In this document: piece by piece, positions 26,363-33,859 of the stretch
Layout of the letters: each line of letters begins with the position of its first letter
How positions within the stretch are numbered: position 1 is the first letter of the stretch
Source: Solirubrobacteraceae bacterium
GTDB taxonomy: Bacteria > Actinomycetota > Thermoleophilia > Solirubrobacterales > Solirubrobacteraceae
Reading direction: 5' to 3'
Assembly (NCBI GenBank): GCA_017882455.1
Contig: JADGPL010000026.1
Span: 1-41,316, forward strand
DNA length: 41,316 bases
The notes under the pieces: model-generated
What the model was told of the DNA's origin: nothing
Databases searched by the model: none
What the model saw: the letters and a program-made list of their open reading frames with translations, nothing else
Translations under genes and position numbers: made by a program

Positions 26363-27924
26363 TGGGCGGGCGGCGAATCAACCGGCTGCAGATCCTTGGG
26401 GAAGAGCGAGTCGAGCGGCTCGACGTGTTCGATCGTGCCCGCTCCCAGCTCGGCCCCCGCCAGCGTCAGCTCGGGAGCCCCGAGCGCGCCCAGCAGTCGC
26501 TCGGCGCTGCTGGGGAGGTAGGGCCACAGCAGCACCGTGACCGAGCGCAGCCCCTCGGCGAGGCTGCGCAGCACGCGGTCGAGCTCCTCCGCGCGAGCCT
26601 CGTCTTTGGCCAGGACCCACGGCGCCTGCTCCTCCACGTAGCGGTTCAGGCGCCTGACCCGCTGCCAGATCTCATCGAGCGCGAGGGTCAGCTCGGCACG
26701 ATCCACGTGCGCGGCCACCCGCTCCGCGAGCCCGTCGAAGTCGGCGGCGAGCGCCGGATCGAGATCGCCGCGGGACACCGCCCCGTCGCGGTAGCGCGAG
26801 AGCATCCCGATCGTGCGGCTGGCGAGGTTGCCCAGCTCGTTGGCCAGCTCGCTCTCGTAGCGCAGCTCGAAGGAGGAGGTGGAGACCGAGCCGTCCTGAC
26901 CGAACTGCACGTCTCGCAGCAGGTAGAAGCGCAGGGCGTCCGCGCCGAAGCGCTCGATCACGGCGAACGGGTCGAGCACGTTGCCGAGGGACTTGCTCAT
27001 CTTCTCGCCTTCCATCAGCAGATAGCCGTGGACGAAGACGTGCTCGGGGAGCTCGATCTCGGCGGCCATCAGCAGCGCGGGCCAGTACACGGTGTGGAAG
27101 CGCAGGATGTCCTTGGCGATCACGTGATAGCTCGCCGGCCAGAACACATCCGTCAGATCTCCGCCGGCGCCGGCCTCGCCGCCCGCCCCCGCCACGCCCC
27201 CGGGCGCCGGCGCGTAGGAGAGCGCCGAGTAGTAGTTGAGCAGGGCGTCGAACCACACGTAGAAGACGTGCTCGGGATCCCACGGGACCTTGACCCCCCA
27301 GGTGAGCTTGTGGCGCGTGAGGGGCACGTCGCGCAATCCCGAGCGGATGAACGACAGCGCCTCGTTGTAGCGCGTGCGCGGAGCGACGAAGTCCTCACGC
27401 TCGGCGTACAGCGCCTCGAGGCGATCCTGGAAGGCGGAGAGCTTGAAGAAGTAGTTGTCCTCCTGCTCGCGCGTCAGCTTGATGTGGTGGATGGGGCAGC
27501 GGTTGCCCTCGTCGACCTCGTTGTCGGCCTTGAAGTCGGCGCACCGAGGGCAGTACCAGCCCTCATAGGTGCCCATGTACACGAAGCCGTTCTCCCGCAC
27601 CCGGCTGAGCACCTCCTGCACGACCGCTTCGTGCTGGGGGTCGGTCGTGCGGATGAAGAAGTCGTTGGTCGCGCTCAGCTGCGGCGCGAGCGCCTTGAAG
27701 CGCTCGGCGTTTCTGTCAGCGAGCTCCTGCGGCTCGATCCCGAGGGCGTGCGCCGCGTCGGCCACCGGCTCGCCGTGCTCGTCGGTGCCGGTGAGGAAGA
27801 ACACCTCCTCGCCGCGCTGGCGGTGGTGGCGGGCCATCACGTCGGCCGCGATCGTCGTGTAGGCGTGGCCGAGGTGAGGCGCAGCGTTGACGTAGTAGAT
27901 CGGGGTGGTCACGTAGAAGGACAT
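26359..27924 (-). CDS. metG: Methionyl-tRNA synthetase
   Basis: 521 residues, class I synthetase. HIGH motif as PHLGHAYTT; zinc region CPRCADFKADNEVDEGNRC; KMSKSLGN for ATP; anticodon-binding helical domain at the C-terminus. It ends without the C-terminal dimerisation (EMAP-like) domain found in E. coli, as in the shorter bacterial class. A Gly/Ala-rich insertion (APAPGGVAGAGGEAGAGGDL, about 237-256) falls within the catalytic domain. It follows rsmI by 12 bases. Confidence 0.97.
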   Translation of the reverse strand: MSFYVTTPIYYVNAAPHLGHAYTTIAADVMARHHRQRGEEVFFLTGTDEHGEPVADAAHALGIEPQELADRNAERFKALAPQLSATNDFFIRTTDPQHEAVVQEVLSRVRENGFVYMGTYEGWYCPRCADFKADNEVDEGNRCPIHHIKLTREQEDNYFFKLSAFQDRLEALYAEREDFVAPRTRYNEALSFIRSGLRDVPLTRHKLTWGVKVPWDPEHVFYVWFDALLNYYSALSYAPAPGGVAGAGGEAGAGGDLTDVFWPASYHVIAKDILRFHTVYWPALLMAAEIELPEHVFVHGYLLMEGEKMSKSLGNVLDPFAVIERFGADALRFYLLRDVQFGQDGSVSTSSFELRYESELANELGNLASRTIGMLSRYRDGAVSRGDLDPALAADFDGLAERVAAHVDRAELTLALDEIWQRVRRLNRYVEEQAPWVLAKDEARAEELDRVLRSLAEGLRSVTVLLWPYLPSSAERLLGALGAPELTLAGAELGAGTIEHVEPLDSLFPKDLQPVDSPPAQ

Positions 27925-27936
27925 GCCCGCCCCAGG

Positions 27937-28770
27937 CTACTGGCCCTCGCGCATCAGCTCCCTGTAGAGCTCATTGGCTTTGAGCCCCGTGAGCTTTGCC
28001 ACCACGGCGGCGGCCGGGCGGGCCTTGGCGCCGGATCCGATCAGCTCACGCAGCGCCGCGAGCGCATCCTCGCGCTCGACGAGCTCGGTCGCAGCGGCTC
28101 CGCACACGAGCACGACCTCGCCCCGCGGCGGACTCACAGCGTAGTAGGCAGCCAGCTCGCCGGCGCTTCCCCGTCGCACTTCCTCGTGCAGCTTGCTGAG
28201 CTCGCGGCAGACGGCCACCGGGCGGTCGGGATCGCGCTCGGCGAGCAGGGCCAGCGTGCCGGGCAGGCGGTGCGGAGACTCGAAGGCGATGAGCGTCTCC
28301 GAAGTCCTGTCCAGCAACTCCTGGAGCTCGCGCCGCGCGCGCGGCAGAAAGCCCACGAAGCGCCAGCGCTCGGTCGGGAGCCCCGACGCCACGAGCGCGG
28401 TCACCACGGCGCTCGGCCCCGGGAGAACCTCGACCGGCAGCCCGGCGGCCAGGCATGCGTGCACGAGCGCGAAGCCCGGATCGGACACCAGCGGCGTGCC
28501 GGCATCGGAGACGAGCGCCACGACCTCGCCGGCGGCGATGGTCGCCACGAGCTCTGCTGCGCGGGCGCGTTCGTTGTGCTCGTGGAAGCTGATGAGCCGC
28601 GCAGAGATGCCGTGGCGGTCGAGCAGCACCCTCGTGCGGCGGGTGTCCTCGCAGGCCACGGCGTCGGCCTGGCCCAGCGCCGAGAGCACCCGCAGCGTGA
28701 CGTCCTCGAGGTTGCCGATCGGCGTGGGACAGACGACGAGCCGTCCGACCGGCGCCTCCGAGGGAGTCAT
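27937..28770 (-). CDS. rsmI: 16S rRNA (cytidine-2'-O-)-methyltransferase RsmI
   Basis: 277 residues, tetrapyrrole-methylase fold. It 2'-O-methylates C1402 of 16S rRNA. Signatures: VVCPTPIGNLEDVTLRVL, CEDTRRTRVLLDRHGI, SFHEHNE, VALVSDAGTPLVSDPGF (SAM site) and VEVLPGPSAVVTALVASGLP. The C-terminal helical region ends LTGLKANELYREL. ATG 28770 follows TATATT by 6 bases, suggesting a leaderless message; no ribosome binding site is seen. It heads the operon to metG, tatD, rsmA and ispE, coupling rRNA methylation genes with translation genes. Confidence 0.95.
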   Translation of the reverse strand: MTPSEAPVGRLVVCPTPIGNLEDVTLRVLSALGQADAVACEDTRRTRVLLDRHGISARLISFHEHNERARAAELVATIAAGEVVALVSDAGTPLVSDPGFALVHACLAAGLPVEVLPGPSAVVTALVASGLPTERWRFVGFLPRARRELQELLDRTSETLIAFESPHRLPGTLALLAERDPDRPVAVCRELSKLHEEVRRGSAGELAAYYAVSPPRGEVVLVCGAAATELVEREDALAALRELIGSGAKARPAAAVVAKLTGLKANELYRELMREGQ

Positions 28771-28776
28771 ACGGCA

Positions 28777-28782
28777 AATATA
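28777..28782 (-). promoter_or_regulatory. Candidate -10 box for the rsmI-metG-tatD-rsmA-ispE operon
   Basis: On the minus strand TATATT lies exactly 6 bases before ATG 28770, placing +1 on the start codon. It is AT-rich against a very GC-rich background, and close to the TATAAT consensus. A weak -35 candidate TTCGCG lies 17 bases upstream. Confidence 0.55.
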
Positions 28783-28848
28783 GGGTCCCCCCGATGCGCC
28801 GCGAATAGGTCTCGGGCCACCCCGTCCGCTCGAGCCGACCCCACCGAG

Positions 28849-30021
28849 ATGCCCAACGACCGCGAAGAGCCCCCGCAGTACACCCGCTACCGAGCCCGGC
28901 GGCGGCTGTTCGGCGAGAAGGAAGACGATCTCTCGGCCGGGCGTTCCGAGCGGGGTGCTCGCGCGGGTGCGCGCGCGCGCGCGAGTGCGCCCTCCGGGAC
29001 AGGCAGGGCAGGGCGCCTCGCGGGCGCCCTCCGCGGGTCCAGGCGCGCCGGCGCCGTCCCCGGCCGGGCAGGCTGGCGGCGCTGGCTCACGCCAAGGCGG
29101 GCACTGGCGGGCCTGGTCCTGCTCGTGCTCGGCTGGCTGTTGCTGTCGCTGGTGCTGTTCCTGCTCAGCTCGCACTTCGAGCGCACATCGCCGCCGGGCA
29201 ACGTCGCAGCAGAGCTCGATCCGGCCGGCTTTCCGCTCACTTCGGCGAACAACATCCTCGTGCTCGGCTCCGACCGCCGCCAGAAGAACAGCAAGGAACC
29301 CGGCGCGGAAACCACGGGCCCGGGACGCTCGGACACGATCATGCTGATCCGAACCGGCGGCGGGCACTCGGCGCGCCTGTCCATCCCCCGCGACACGGTG
29401 GTGGAAATCCCGGGCCACGGCCCGCAGAAGATCAACGCGGCCCATGCCTTCGGCGGGCCGGCCGAGTCGGTCTCGGTGATCAAGCGCTGGCTGGGCATCC
29501 CCATCAATCACGTTGTGGAAGTGAACTTCGAAAACTTCCCACAGCTGATCGACGCGATGGGCGGTGTGAACTACACGGGGAGCTGCATCATCTCGCGCCT
29601 GGACGGCGGCTTCAGCCGGGGCGGGTACACGCTGCGCCTGAAGGCCGGCACACACCACATCGACGGCAAGCAGGCGCTGGCCATCGCCCGCACGCGTGAG
29701 AACCTGTGCGCTCCCAACGAGACGGACCTGAAGCGCGAGGAACACCAGCAGGCGCTGTTCAACTCGATGAAGAGCAGGCTCGTCTCGCTATCGAGCTTCA
29801 TCCGACTGCCGCTGATCGCGTGGAACACCCCCCCGGCGATCATCTCCGACATGAGCGGTCCGACCCTGCTCGGGCTGTTCGGCGGGCTCGCCCTCGGGGG
29901 CACCCCGCCCACCCGCGTCCTGAAGCCCACCGGGGCCACCACCCTGCCGGATGGAGAGCAGGGCCTGACGGTCTCCGAAGCGGCCAAGCGCGCGGCGGTG
30001 GCGCAGTTCCTCAGCGGGTGA
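28849..30021 (+). CDS. LytR-CpsA-Psr (LCP) family cell-wall glycopolymer ligase
   Basis: 390 residues. The cytoplasmic N-terminus (1-80) is very basic, followed by a membrane helix at about 85-107 (ALAGLVLLVLGWLLLSLVLFLL). The extracellular LCP domain has NNILVLGSDRR, GRSDTIMLI, RLSIPRDTVVEIPGHG, KINAAHAFGG and KQALAIARTRE, which carry the conserved Asp/Arg residues for pyrophosphate-lipid binding. LCP enzymes transfer wall polymers such as teichoic acid or arabinogalactan from lipid carrier to peptidoglycan. The start ATG 28849 lacks a clear ribosome binding site. Residues 36-45 (GARAGARARA) are encoded by a CG-palindrome. It is divergent from rsmI. Confidence 0.92.
   Translation: MPNDREEPPQYTRYRARRRLFGEKEDDLSAGRSERGARAGARARASAPSGTGRAGRLAGALRGSRRAGAVPGRAGWRRWLTPRRALAGLVLLVLGWLLLSLVLFLLSSHFERTSPPGNVAAELDPAGFPLTSANNILVLGSDRRQKNSKEPGAETTGPGRSDTIMLIRTGGGHSARLSIPRDTVVEIPGHGPQKINAAHAFGGPAESVSVIKRWLGIPINHVVEVNFENFPQLIDAMGGVNYTGSCIISRLDGGFSRGGYTLRLKAGTHHIDGKQALAIARTRENLCAPNETDLKREEHQQALFNSMKSRLVSLSSFIRLPLIAWNTPPAIISDMSGPTLLGLFGGLALGGTPPTRVLKPTGATTLPDGEQGLTVSEAAKRAAVAQFLSG
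28958..28985. repeat. CG-alternating palindrome inside the LCP gene
   Basis: Arms CTCGCGCG / CGCGCGAG (8 perfect pairs, more with G-T pairs) enclose a CG-rich loop. The minus-strand sequence closely matches the palindrome downstream of ppx (1425-1456), both beginning ACTCGCGCGCGCGCGC. In frame it encodes part of the Arg/Ala-rich N-terminal region of the LCP protein. Confidence 0.6.
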
Positions 30022-30056
30022 TTCGCCGCCGTCTTCCCCCTTGCTCCTCTCGTGGG

Positions 30057-30092
30057 CGGTGTATCACCATTGCAATACACCGTCCATGACGG
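30057..30092. repeat. Copy B of the GGTGTAT/ATACACC palindromic element
   Basis: Core arms CGGTGTAT and ATACACCG enclose loop CACCATTGCA. It runs directly into a second small stem, CCGTC-cat-GACGG. All 36 bases are identical to copy C, which starts 65 bases later. It lies 35 bases after the LCP gene stop. Confidence 0.88.
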
Positions 30093-30121
30093 AGGCCTTC
30101 CCCGCTGCTCCTCATCGGCGA

Positions 30122-30157
30122 CGGTGTATCACCATTGCAATACACCGTCCATGACGG
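30122..30157. repeat. Copy C of the GGTGTAT/ATACACC palindromic element
   Basis: Identical over 36 bases to copy B. The preceding about 29 bases are also related (CTTCCCC...GCTCCTC in both), so the two form a degenerate 65-bp tandem repeat. It ends 2 bases before the stop codon (read from this side) of the converging FmdB-like gene. Both copies could act as terminators, but no T-tract follows. Confidence 0.88.
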
Positions 30158-30159
30158 GA

Positions 30160-30567
30160 TCAACCCTTGGCGGCCACCGGTTTGGCGTCGCTGGACTTGG
30201 AAGAGGCGGCCTTCTCGCTCTTGCCCTCCGAGGAGGAGGAGGAGGAGGAGTCAGAGGAGCCGGAGTCAGAGGAGGATGAGGACTTCTCAGATCCGGACTT
30301 CCCGGAAGAGGACGAGGAGCTCTCGGATGATGACTTCTTCTCCGAGGTGGACTTCTCGGCGGCTGCGGCGGCGGTCTCACGCTGGCGATTGCGGGTGCCG
30401 TAGTCGGTGTTGTAGAAGCCTTTGCCCTTGAAGTGCACAGCGGGGGCGTGCAGGACGCGCTCGACGGGAACCCCCGTCTCGGGGTCGACCTTGAGCGCCT
30501 CTTCGCTGAAGGACTGCTGAAGCTCGAAGGTGGTGCCGTCGGGGCGGCGATACTCGTAGATCGGCAT
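30160..30567 (-). CDS. FmdB-like protein lacking zinc-ribbon cysteines, with Ser-rich tail
   Basis: 135 residues. The N-terminus MPIYEYRRPDG and the segment VERVLHAPAVHFKGKGFYNTDYG are hallmarks of the FmdB/CxxC zinc-ribbon family (usual start MPIYEYRCxxC). All four expected cysteines are absent: YRRPDGTTFE and KVDPETGVPV stand where CxxC pairs normally occur. The protein contains no cysteine at all. The C-terminal 65 residues are Ser/Lys/Glu low-complexity, encoded by a purine-biased simple repeat. It cannot bind zinc in the family manner; function unknown. Two palindromic elements lie right after its stop. Confidence 0.87.
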   Translation of the reverse strand: MPIYEYRRPDGTTFELQQSFSEEALKVDPETGVPVERVLHAPAVHFKGKGFYNTDYGTRNRQRETAAAAAEKSTSEKKSSSESSSSSSGKSGSEKSSSSSDSGSSDSSSSSSSEGKSEKAASSKSSDAKPVAAKG

Positions 30568-30633
30568 GGGCGGCCGATTATAGGAGCGCCGGGCTCCGGG
30601 CTGAGGACGGCCGCGACGGTGGCGCGCGGGAGA

Positions 30634-31293
30634 TCAGTCGGTCAGCAGCGCGCGCGCACAGGTGATGCCGGCGAGAATCGTCGGCGTGAAGTCGCGCTCG
30701 GGCTCGCTGAGCATGCGCAGCGCAAAGCCGTCGCCGAGCGAGAAGAGGATCTCGGCCACGGCTTCGGGCTCGGCGTGCAGGCGCAGGATCCCCTCGCGCT
30801 GAGCCGCAGCGAGCATGCCGGCGACCTGCTCGCGCGTGCGGCGCAGCAATCCCGCGTACTCGACGGCGATGTCGGCGTTGCGGCGGGAGAGCGTGAACAG
30901 CTCGAAGACGAGGGTGACGAAGTCGGGATCCTCGCGCACGGTCTCCTGCAGGTTCTGGGCCATCAGGTCGATGAAGTCATCGGCGGTGGTGGCGGCCGAC
31001 AGCTGACTCTCGAGCCGCTCGAGGCGCAGTTCGCCGTCGCGGCGCACCGCCTCCACGAGCAGCTGCTCCTTGGTGCCGAAGTAATAGTGCAGCAGACCCC
31101 GCGAGACCCCGGCCTCGCGGGAGACGTGGTCGAAGGTCGACCCGGCGGTGCCGCGCTGGGCAACGCTCGAGCGCATCGCATCGATGATGCGCTTGGCCTT
31201 CTCACCCGAGAGCGAACGAGCGGGGGCGTTCGGGGGGCTCACGCCGTCAGGGACGGCGCGGCCCTCCTCGCTCCTCAGATCGATGGCCTCCAT
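30634..31293 (-). CDS. TetR-family transcriptional regulator
   Basis: 219 residues. An unstructured 30-residue N-terminus is followed by the TetR DNA-binding domain: AKRIIDAMRSSVAQRGTAGS, then TFDHVSREAGVSRGLLHYYFGTKEQLL (about 50-85). The rest is the helical ligand-binding region. It shows the usual YYF-x-KE motif. GGGAGCAGCC precedes ATG 31293. It lies 28 bases downstream of a small membrane-protein gene on the same strand, likely one operon. Ligand unknown. Confidence 0.93.
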   Translation of the reverse strand: MEAIDLRSEEGRAVPDGVSPPNAPARSLSGEKAKRIIDAMRSSVAQRGTAGSTFDHVSREAGVSRGLLHYYFGTKEQLLVEAVRRDGELRLERLESQLSAATTADDFIDLMAQNLQETVREDPDFVTLVFELFTLSRRNADIAVEYAGLLRRTREQVAGMLAAAQREGILRLHAEPEAVAEILFSLGDGFALRMLSEPERDFTPTILAGITCARALLTD

Positions 31294-31321
31294 GGCTGCT
31301 CCCTCGCCGACGCCGGCCGGC

Positions 31322-31780
31322 TCAGCCGCCGGCGACTGGCTCAGGAGCAGGTGTGACAGGCGTGGTGGTAGAGCTGTAGTCGAACTCCTCCTCCGCGCCG
31401 AACAGGAGATCGAGCACCTTCGAGCGCAGCCCCTCGCTGAACGCGAAGGCGAGCAGGCCGCCGACGCCGAGCAGCAACAGCGAACGTCCGATCCCGCCTT
31501 TGCGACGGCTGCGCTTGGGGGGTTCGCGCAGCGAGCTCGATGCGTCCTTGAGGGCGCTGACGGCGCTCTTCAATTCGTTCTGGAGCTTGCGATCTTCGAA
31601 CAGCGCCTTGCTGGCCGGCTTGCCGTTGCTCATGCGCCCGTAGGCGTTGCGCGCCGCGCCGTAGGCGGCGAGCAGGCTCGAACGCAGATCGTCGTCCTCG
31701 ATCAGGCGCTGGATATAGGGGTTGTTCTGAGCCGCCTTGGCTGCCTGTTCGGCCTTGCTCAGTTTGTCTTTCGCTGCCAT
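31322..31780 (-). CDS. Membrane protein of unknown function with coiled N-terminus
   Basis: 152 residues from ATG 31780. An N-terminal charged helical region (DKLSKAEQAAKAAQNNPYIQ, LFEDRKLQNELKSAVSALKDA) is followed by a basic patch (PPKRSRRKGG) and one membrane helix at about 99-117 (GRSLLLLGVGGLLAFAF). The C-terminus is Thr/Pro-rich (STTTPVTPAPEPVAGG). AGAGGCGG precedes the start at 10-11 bases. Operon with the TetR gene downstream and the Cys-containing small gene 63 bases upstream. Family not recognised. Confidence 0.75.
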   Translation of the reverse strand: MAAKDKLSKAEQAAKAAQNNPYIQRLIEDDDLRSSLLAAYGAARNAYGRMSNGKPASKALFEDRKLQNELKSAVSALKDASSSLREPPKRSRRKGGIGRSLLLLGVGGLLAFAFSEGLRSKVLDLLFGAEEEFDYSSTTTPVTPAPEPVAGG

Positions 31781-31843
31781 CGTTGCACCGCCTCTGCCGA
31801 AAGCTTGCTGGTCGCAGCTCAATATACCCCCGAGGGGCATCGA

Positions 31844-32098
31844 TTACGCTGGCTGGGCGTGCAGTGCGGCCTGCTCCTGGGCCGTCGGGAAGGCCCAGGC
31901 GGCACGGGTGCGGCGCTCCTGGCGGAAGACGAAGCGCATCTGCTGCGGCGGGCGCAGCTGAGCCTCGTTGGGCCGAAAGGTGGTGCAGGGCTCGGGCAGC
32001 TGCAGCGCACACAGGAGGTTGACCCTGAAGTAGCACTGATCACAGCTGACCTTCTTGGTCGAGCGCTTGGGCGCGCGCCCGCTCTGCTTCCCCTGCAC
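31844..32098 (-). CDS. Small cysteine-containing protein of unknown function
   Basis: 84 residues from GTG 32098, with AGGGGG about 9 bases upstream. A basic N-terminus (MQGKQSGRAPKRSTKK) is followed by a four-cysteine segment, CDQCYFRVNLLCALQLPEPC, with spacing C-x2-C-x8-C-x7-C. That could bind zinc or an iron-sulfur cluster. The remaining 40 residues are polar, with QMRFVFRQERR. It heads the small operon ending in TetR. I recognise no named family. Confidence 0.65.
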   Translation of the reverse strand: MQGKQSGRAPKRSTKKVSCDQCYFRVNLLCALQLPEPCTTFRPNEAQLRPPQQMRFVFRQERRTRAAWAFPTAQEQAALHAQPA

Positions 32099-32318
32099 CG
32101 TCGCTTGCCCCCTGTGTCGAGAGTCGATTGAGTTGAGCCGCAGCGATCAAAGCACGCATCGCGTCGGCCGCCCAAGGGGCACCCCGCAAATCGCAGAGAA
32201 AAGGTTTCTTAGCCGGAAACAGCAGCCAACAAGTCACGTGGTTGTGACAATCCTCCAGGATTGGCCGCACTTTCCGGGAGTTCGGGCGCAAGCGGGCGCC
32301 GCGCGTCATCATGGCGGG

Positions 32319-33278
32319 ATGCGAGTCCTCGTGACCGGCGCCAGCGGCTTCGTAGGCTCGCTGCTCGTCCCCCGCCTGTGCGAGGCCGGTCACTTGGTGC
32401 GTGCCTTCGGTCGAGACGAGGGACGCGTCCGCGCCGCCCTCGCACGCGCGGCGCAACGGCCGCAGCGGGCGCAACGGCCGCAGGCGAGCGAGGTGGAGAT
32501 GCTCGTCGGGGATGCGCTGACGGGAAGCGGCCTGGAGAAGGCGCTGGCGGATGTACAGGTGGCCTATTACCTCATCCACTCGATGGAGCGCACACCCTCG
32601 GGCCCGTCCGGCTTCCCGCAGCGCGAGCGAGCGGCGGCTGAGAACTTCGCGCGGGCTGCCAGCAGCGCCGGGGTGGAGCGCATCGTGTACCTCGGAGGAC
32701 TGGTGCCACACTGGAGCTCGCGCCACCTGGAGAGCCGCGAGCAGGTCGAGCGGATATTGCTCGCCGGCGTGCCCGGCTCGCTGGCGCTGCGAGCCTCGAT
32801 CGTGATCGGCGCCCGCTCGCGCTCGTTTCGACTGCTGGTGCGCCTGGTGGAGCGCATGCCCGTGCTGACACTGCCGGCCTGGCAGCGCTTTCGGACACAG
32901 CCGATCGACGAGCGCGACGTGATCGAGATGCTCGCAGCGGCAGCCACGGCGAACATCGATGGCAGGCTCGAGATCGGCGGTCCAGACGTGCTGAGCTACG
33001 GCGAGATGCTCACACGTATCGCAGATCTGATGCTCGTACGGCGCCCAGCTGTGAAGCTCAGGGTGAATATGACCGGCCTCGCCGCAAGGGTGGCGGCGGC
33101 GATCGCAGGCGAGGCCCCCGAGCTGGTCGCGCCACTGATGGAGGGCCTGCAGGGAGATCTTCTCCCTGCAGAGGATCGGGCGGCAGAGCGCCTGGGCGTG
33201 CGACTGCACTCCTTCGACTCAGCCGTGGAACACGCTCTGGCCGAATGGGAGCAGTTCGAGCCACTGGCGGCGCGCTGA
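32319..33278 (+). CDS. NAD(P)-binding SDR/epimerase-like protein (atypical SDR)
   Basis: 319 residues. The N-terminus MRVLVTGASGFVGSLLVPRL holds the dinucleotide-binding GxxGxxG. YYLIHSME and VERIVYLGGLVPH follow, typical of atypical SDRs used for redox or binding roles; the catalytic YxxxK is not evident. The C-terminal part carries DERDVIEMLAAAAT and LEIGGPDVLSYGEML, seen in extended/atypical SDRs of the NmrA/ComE-like kind. An 18-bp in-frame tandem duplication at 32451-32482 gives AQRPQRAQRPQ. It lies 69 bases upstream of the SRPBCC gene, a pairing common in actinobacteria. Substrate unknown. Confidence 0.85.
   Translation: MRVLVTGASGFVGSLLVPRLCEAGHLVRAFGRDEGRVRAALARAAQRPQRAQRPQASEVEMLVGDALTGSGLEKALADVQVAYYLIHSMERTPSGPSGFPQRERAAAENFARAASSAGVERIVYLGGLVPHWSSRHLESREQVERILLAGVPGSLALRASIVIGARSRSFRLLVRLVERMPVLTLPAWQRFRTQPIDERDVIEMLAAAATANIDGRLEIGGPDVLSYGEMLTRIADLMLVRRPAVKLRVNMTGLAARVAAAIAGEAPELVAPLMEGLQGDLLPAEDRAAERLGVRLHSFDSAVEHALAEWEQFEPLAAR
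32451..32482 (+). repeat. 18-bp tandem duplication inside the SDR gene
   Basis: GCGCAACGGCCGCA occurs at 32451-32464 and again at 32469-32482, in frame, encoding AQRPQ twice in a loop between the first strand-helix units of the Rossmann domain. Confidence 0.7.
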
Positions 33279-33347
33279 TGAGTGACTGGGCCAAGAGGCG
33301 GCGCAGCAGCTACCGTTCAGGCGCGCCCACGCGGTGAGCGCTCCTCC

Positions 33348-33806
33348 ATGAGTCTCGTAACAGCCTCCATCCACATCGACGCTGCACCGGCGGACGTCTG
33401 GAAGATGGTCATGGATCCGGCATCGCTTGACAAATGGGTGACGATTCACCGCAAGCTCGTCCACGCAGACCCTGGTGCACCCAAGGTCGGCTACAAGATG
33501 GACCAGCAGATCCACATGCGGGGGGTCCACCTGGAGGTTCACTGGCGACTGGTGGAGTGCCGCCCGGGAGAGCTGGCGGTGTGGCAGGGCCGCGGCCCTG
33601 CGCGCTCGCATGCGCGCAGCGAATACGTGCTGTCCACGGACGACGGGGGCACGCGCTTTGACTATCGCAACGAATTCCGCCCACCGCTCGGACCGGTGGG
33701 AGCGATAGTCAGCCGAGCACTTGTTGGAGGCATGCCAGAGCGTGAGGCGAAGCGCACGCTCGAGCGCCTGCGTGCACAGATGGAGCGGGACAACAAAGAG
33801 AACTAG
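33348..33806 (+). CDS. SRPBCC (START/Bet v1-like) family protein
   Basis: 152 residues. The N-terminal beta strand and helix TASIHIDAAPADVWKMVMDPAS, then LDKWVTIHRKLV, are typical of polyketide-cyclase/dehydrase-like SRPBCC proteins with a hydrophobic ligand cavity. Beta strands follow (EVHWRLVECRPGELAVWQG, RFDYRNEFRPPLG), then a long C-terminal helix (EREAKRTLERLRAQMERD). Start ATG 33348. It is likely co-transcribed with the upstream SDR gene. Ligand and role unknown. Confidence 0.86.
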   Translation: MSLVTASIHIDAAPADVWKMVMDPASLDKWVTIHRKLVHADPGAPKVGYKMDQQIHMRGVHLEVHWRLVECRPGELAVWQGRGPARSHARSEYVLSTDDGGTRFDYRNEFRPPLGPVGAIVSRALVGGMPEREAKRTLERLRAQMERDNKEN

Positions 33807-33859
33807 TGTAAGGTCAAGTCATCCCAAATTCGTGACAACTAGTGAAGAGGATTCAAACC

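Noticed and set aside
26425-28848. Very long plus-strand open frame (about 800 codons) reading into the LCP gene
   Set aside because: It is antisense to metG and rsmI, has His/Arg/Gln-rich composition typical of shadow frames, and only the part from 28849 matches a known family. High-GC DNA lacks stop codons in shadow frames.
30057-30157. Two-copy repeat as a minimal CRISPR array
   Set aside because: Only two repeats, the interval between them is itself repeat-like rather than a unique spacer, a third copy is in a coding gene, and there are no cas genes.
30057-30157. Copies B and C simply as intrinsic terminators
   Set aside because: They sit between convergent genes, but lack U-tracts, the stems are AT-containing and only 8 bp, and a copy exists inside pth where termination would be harmful.
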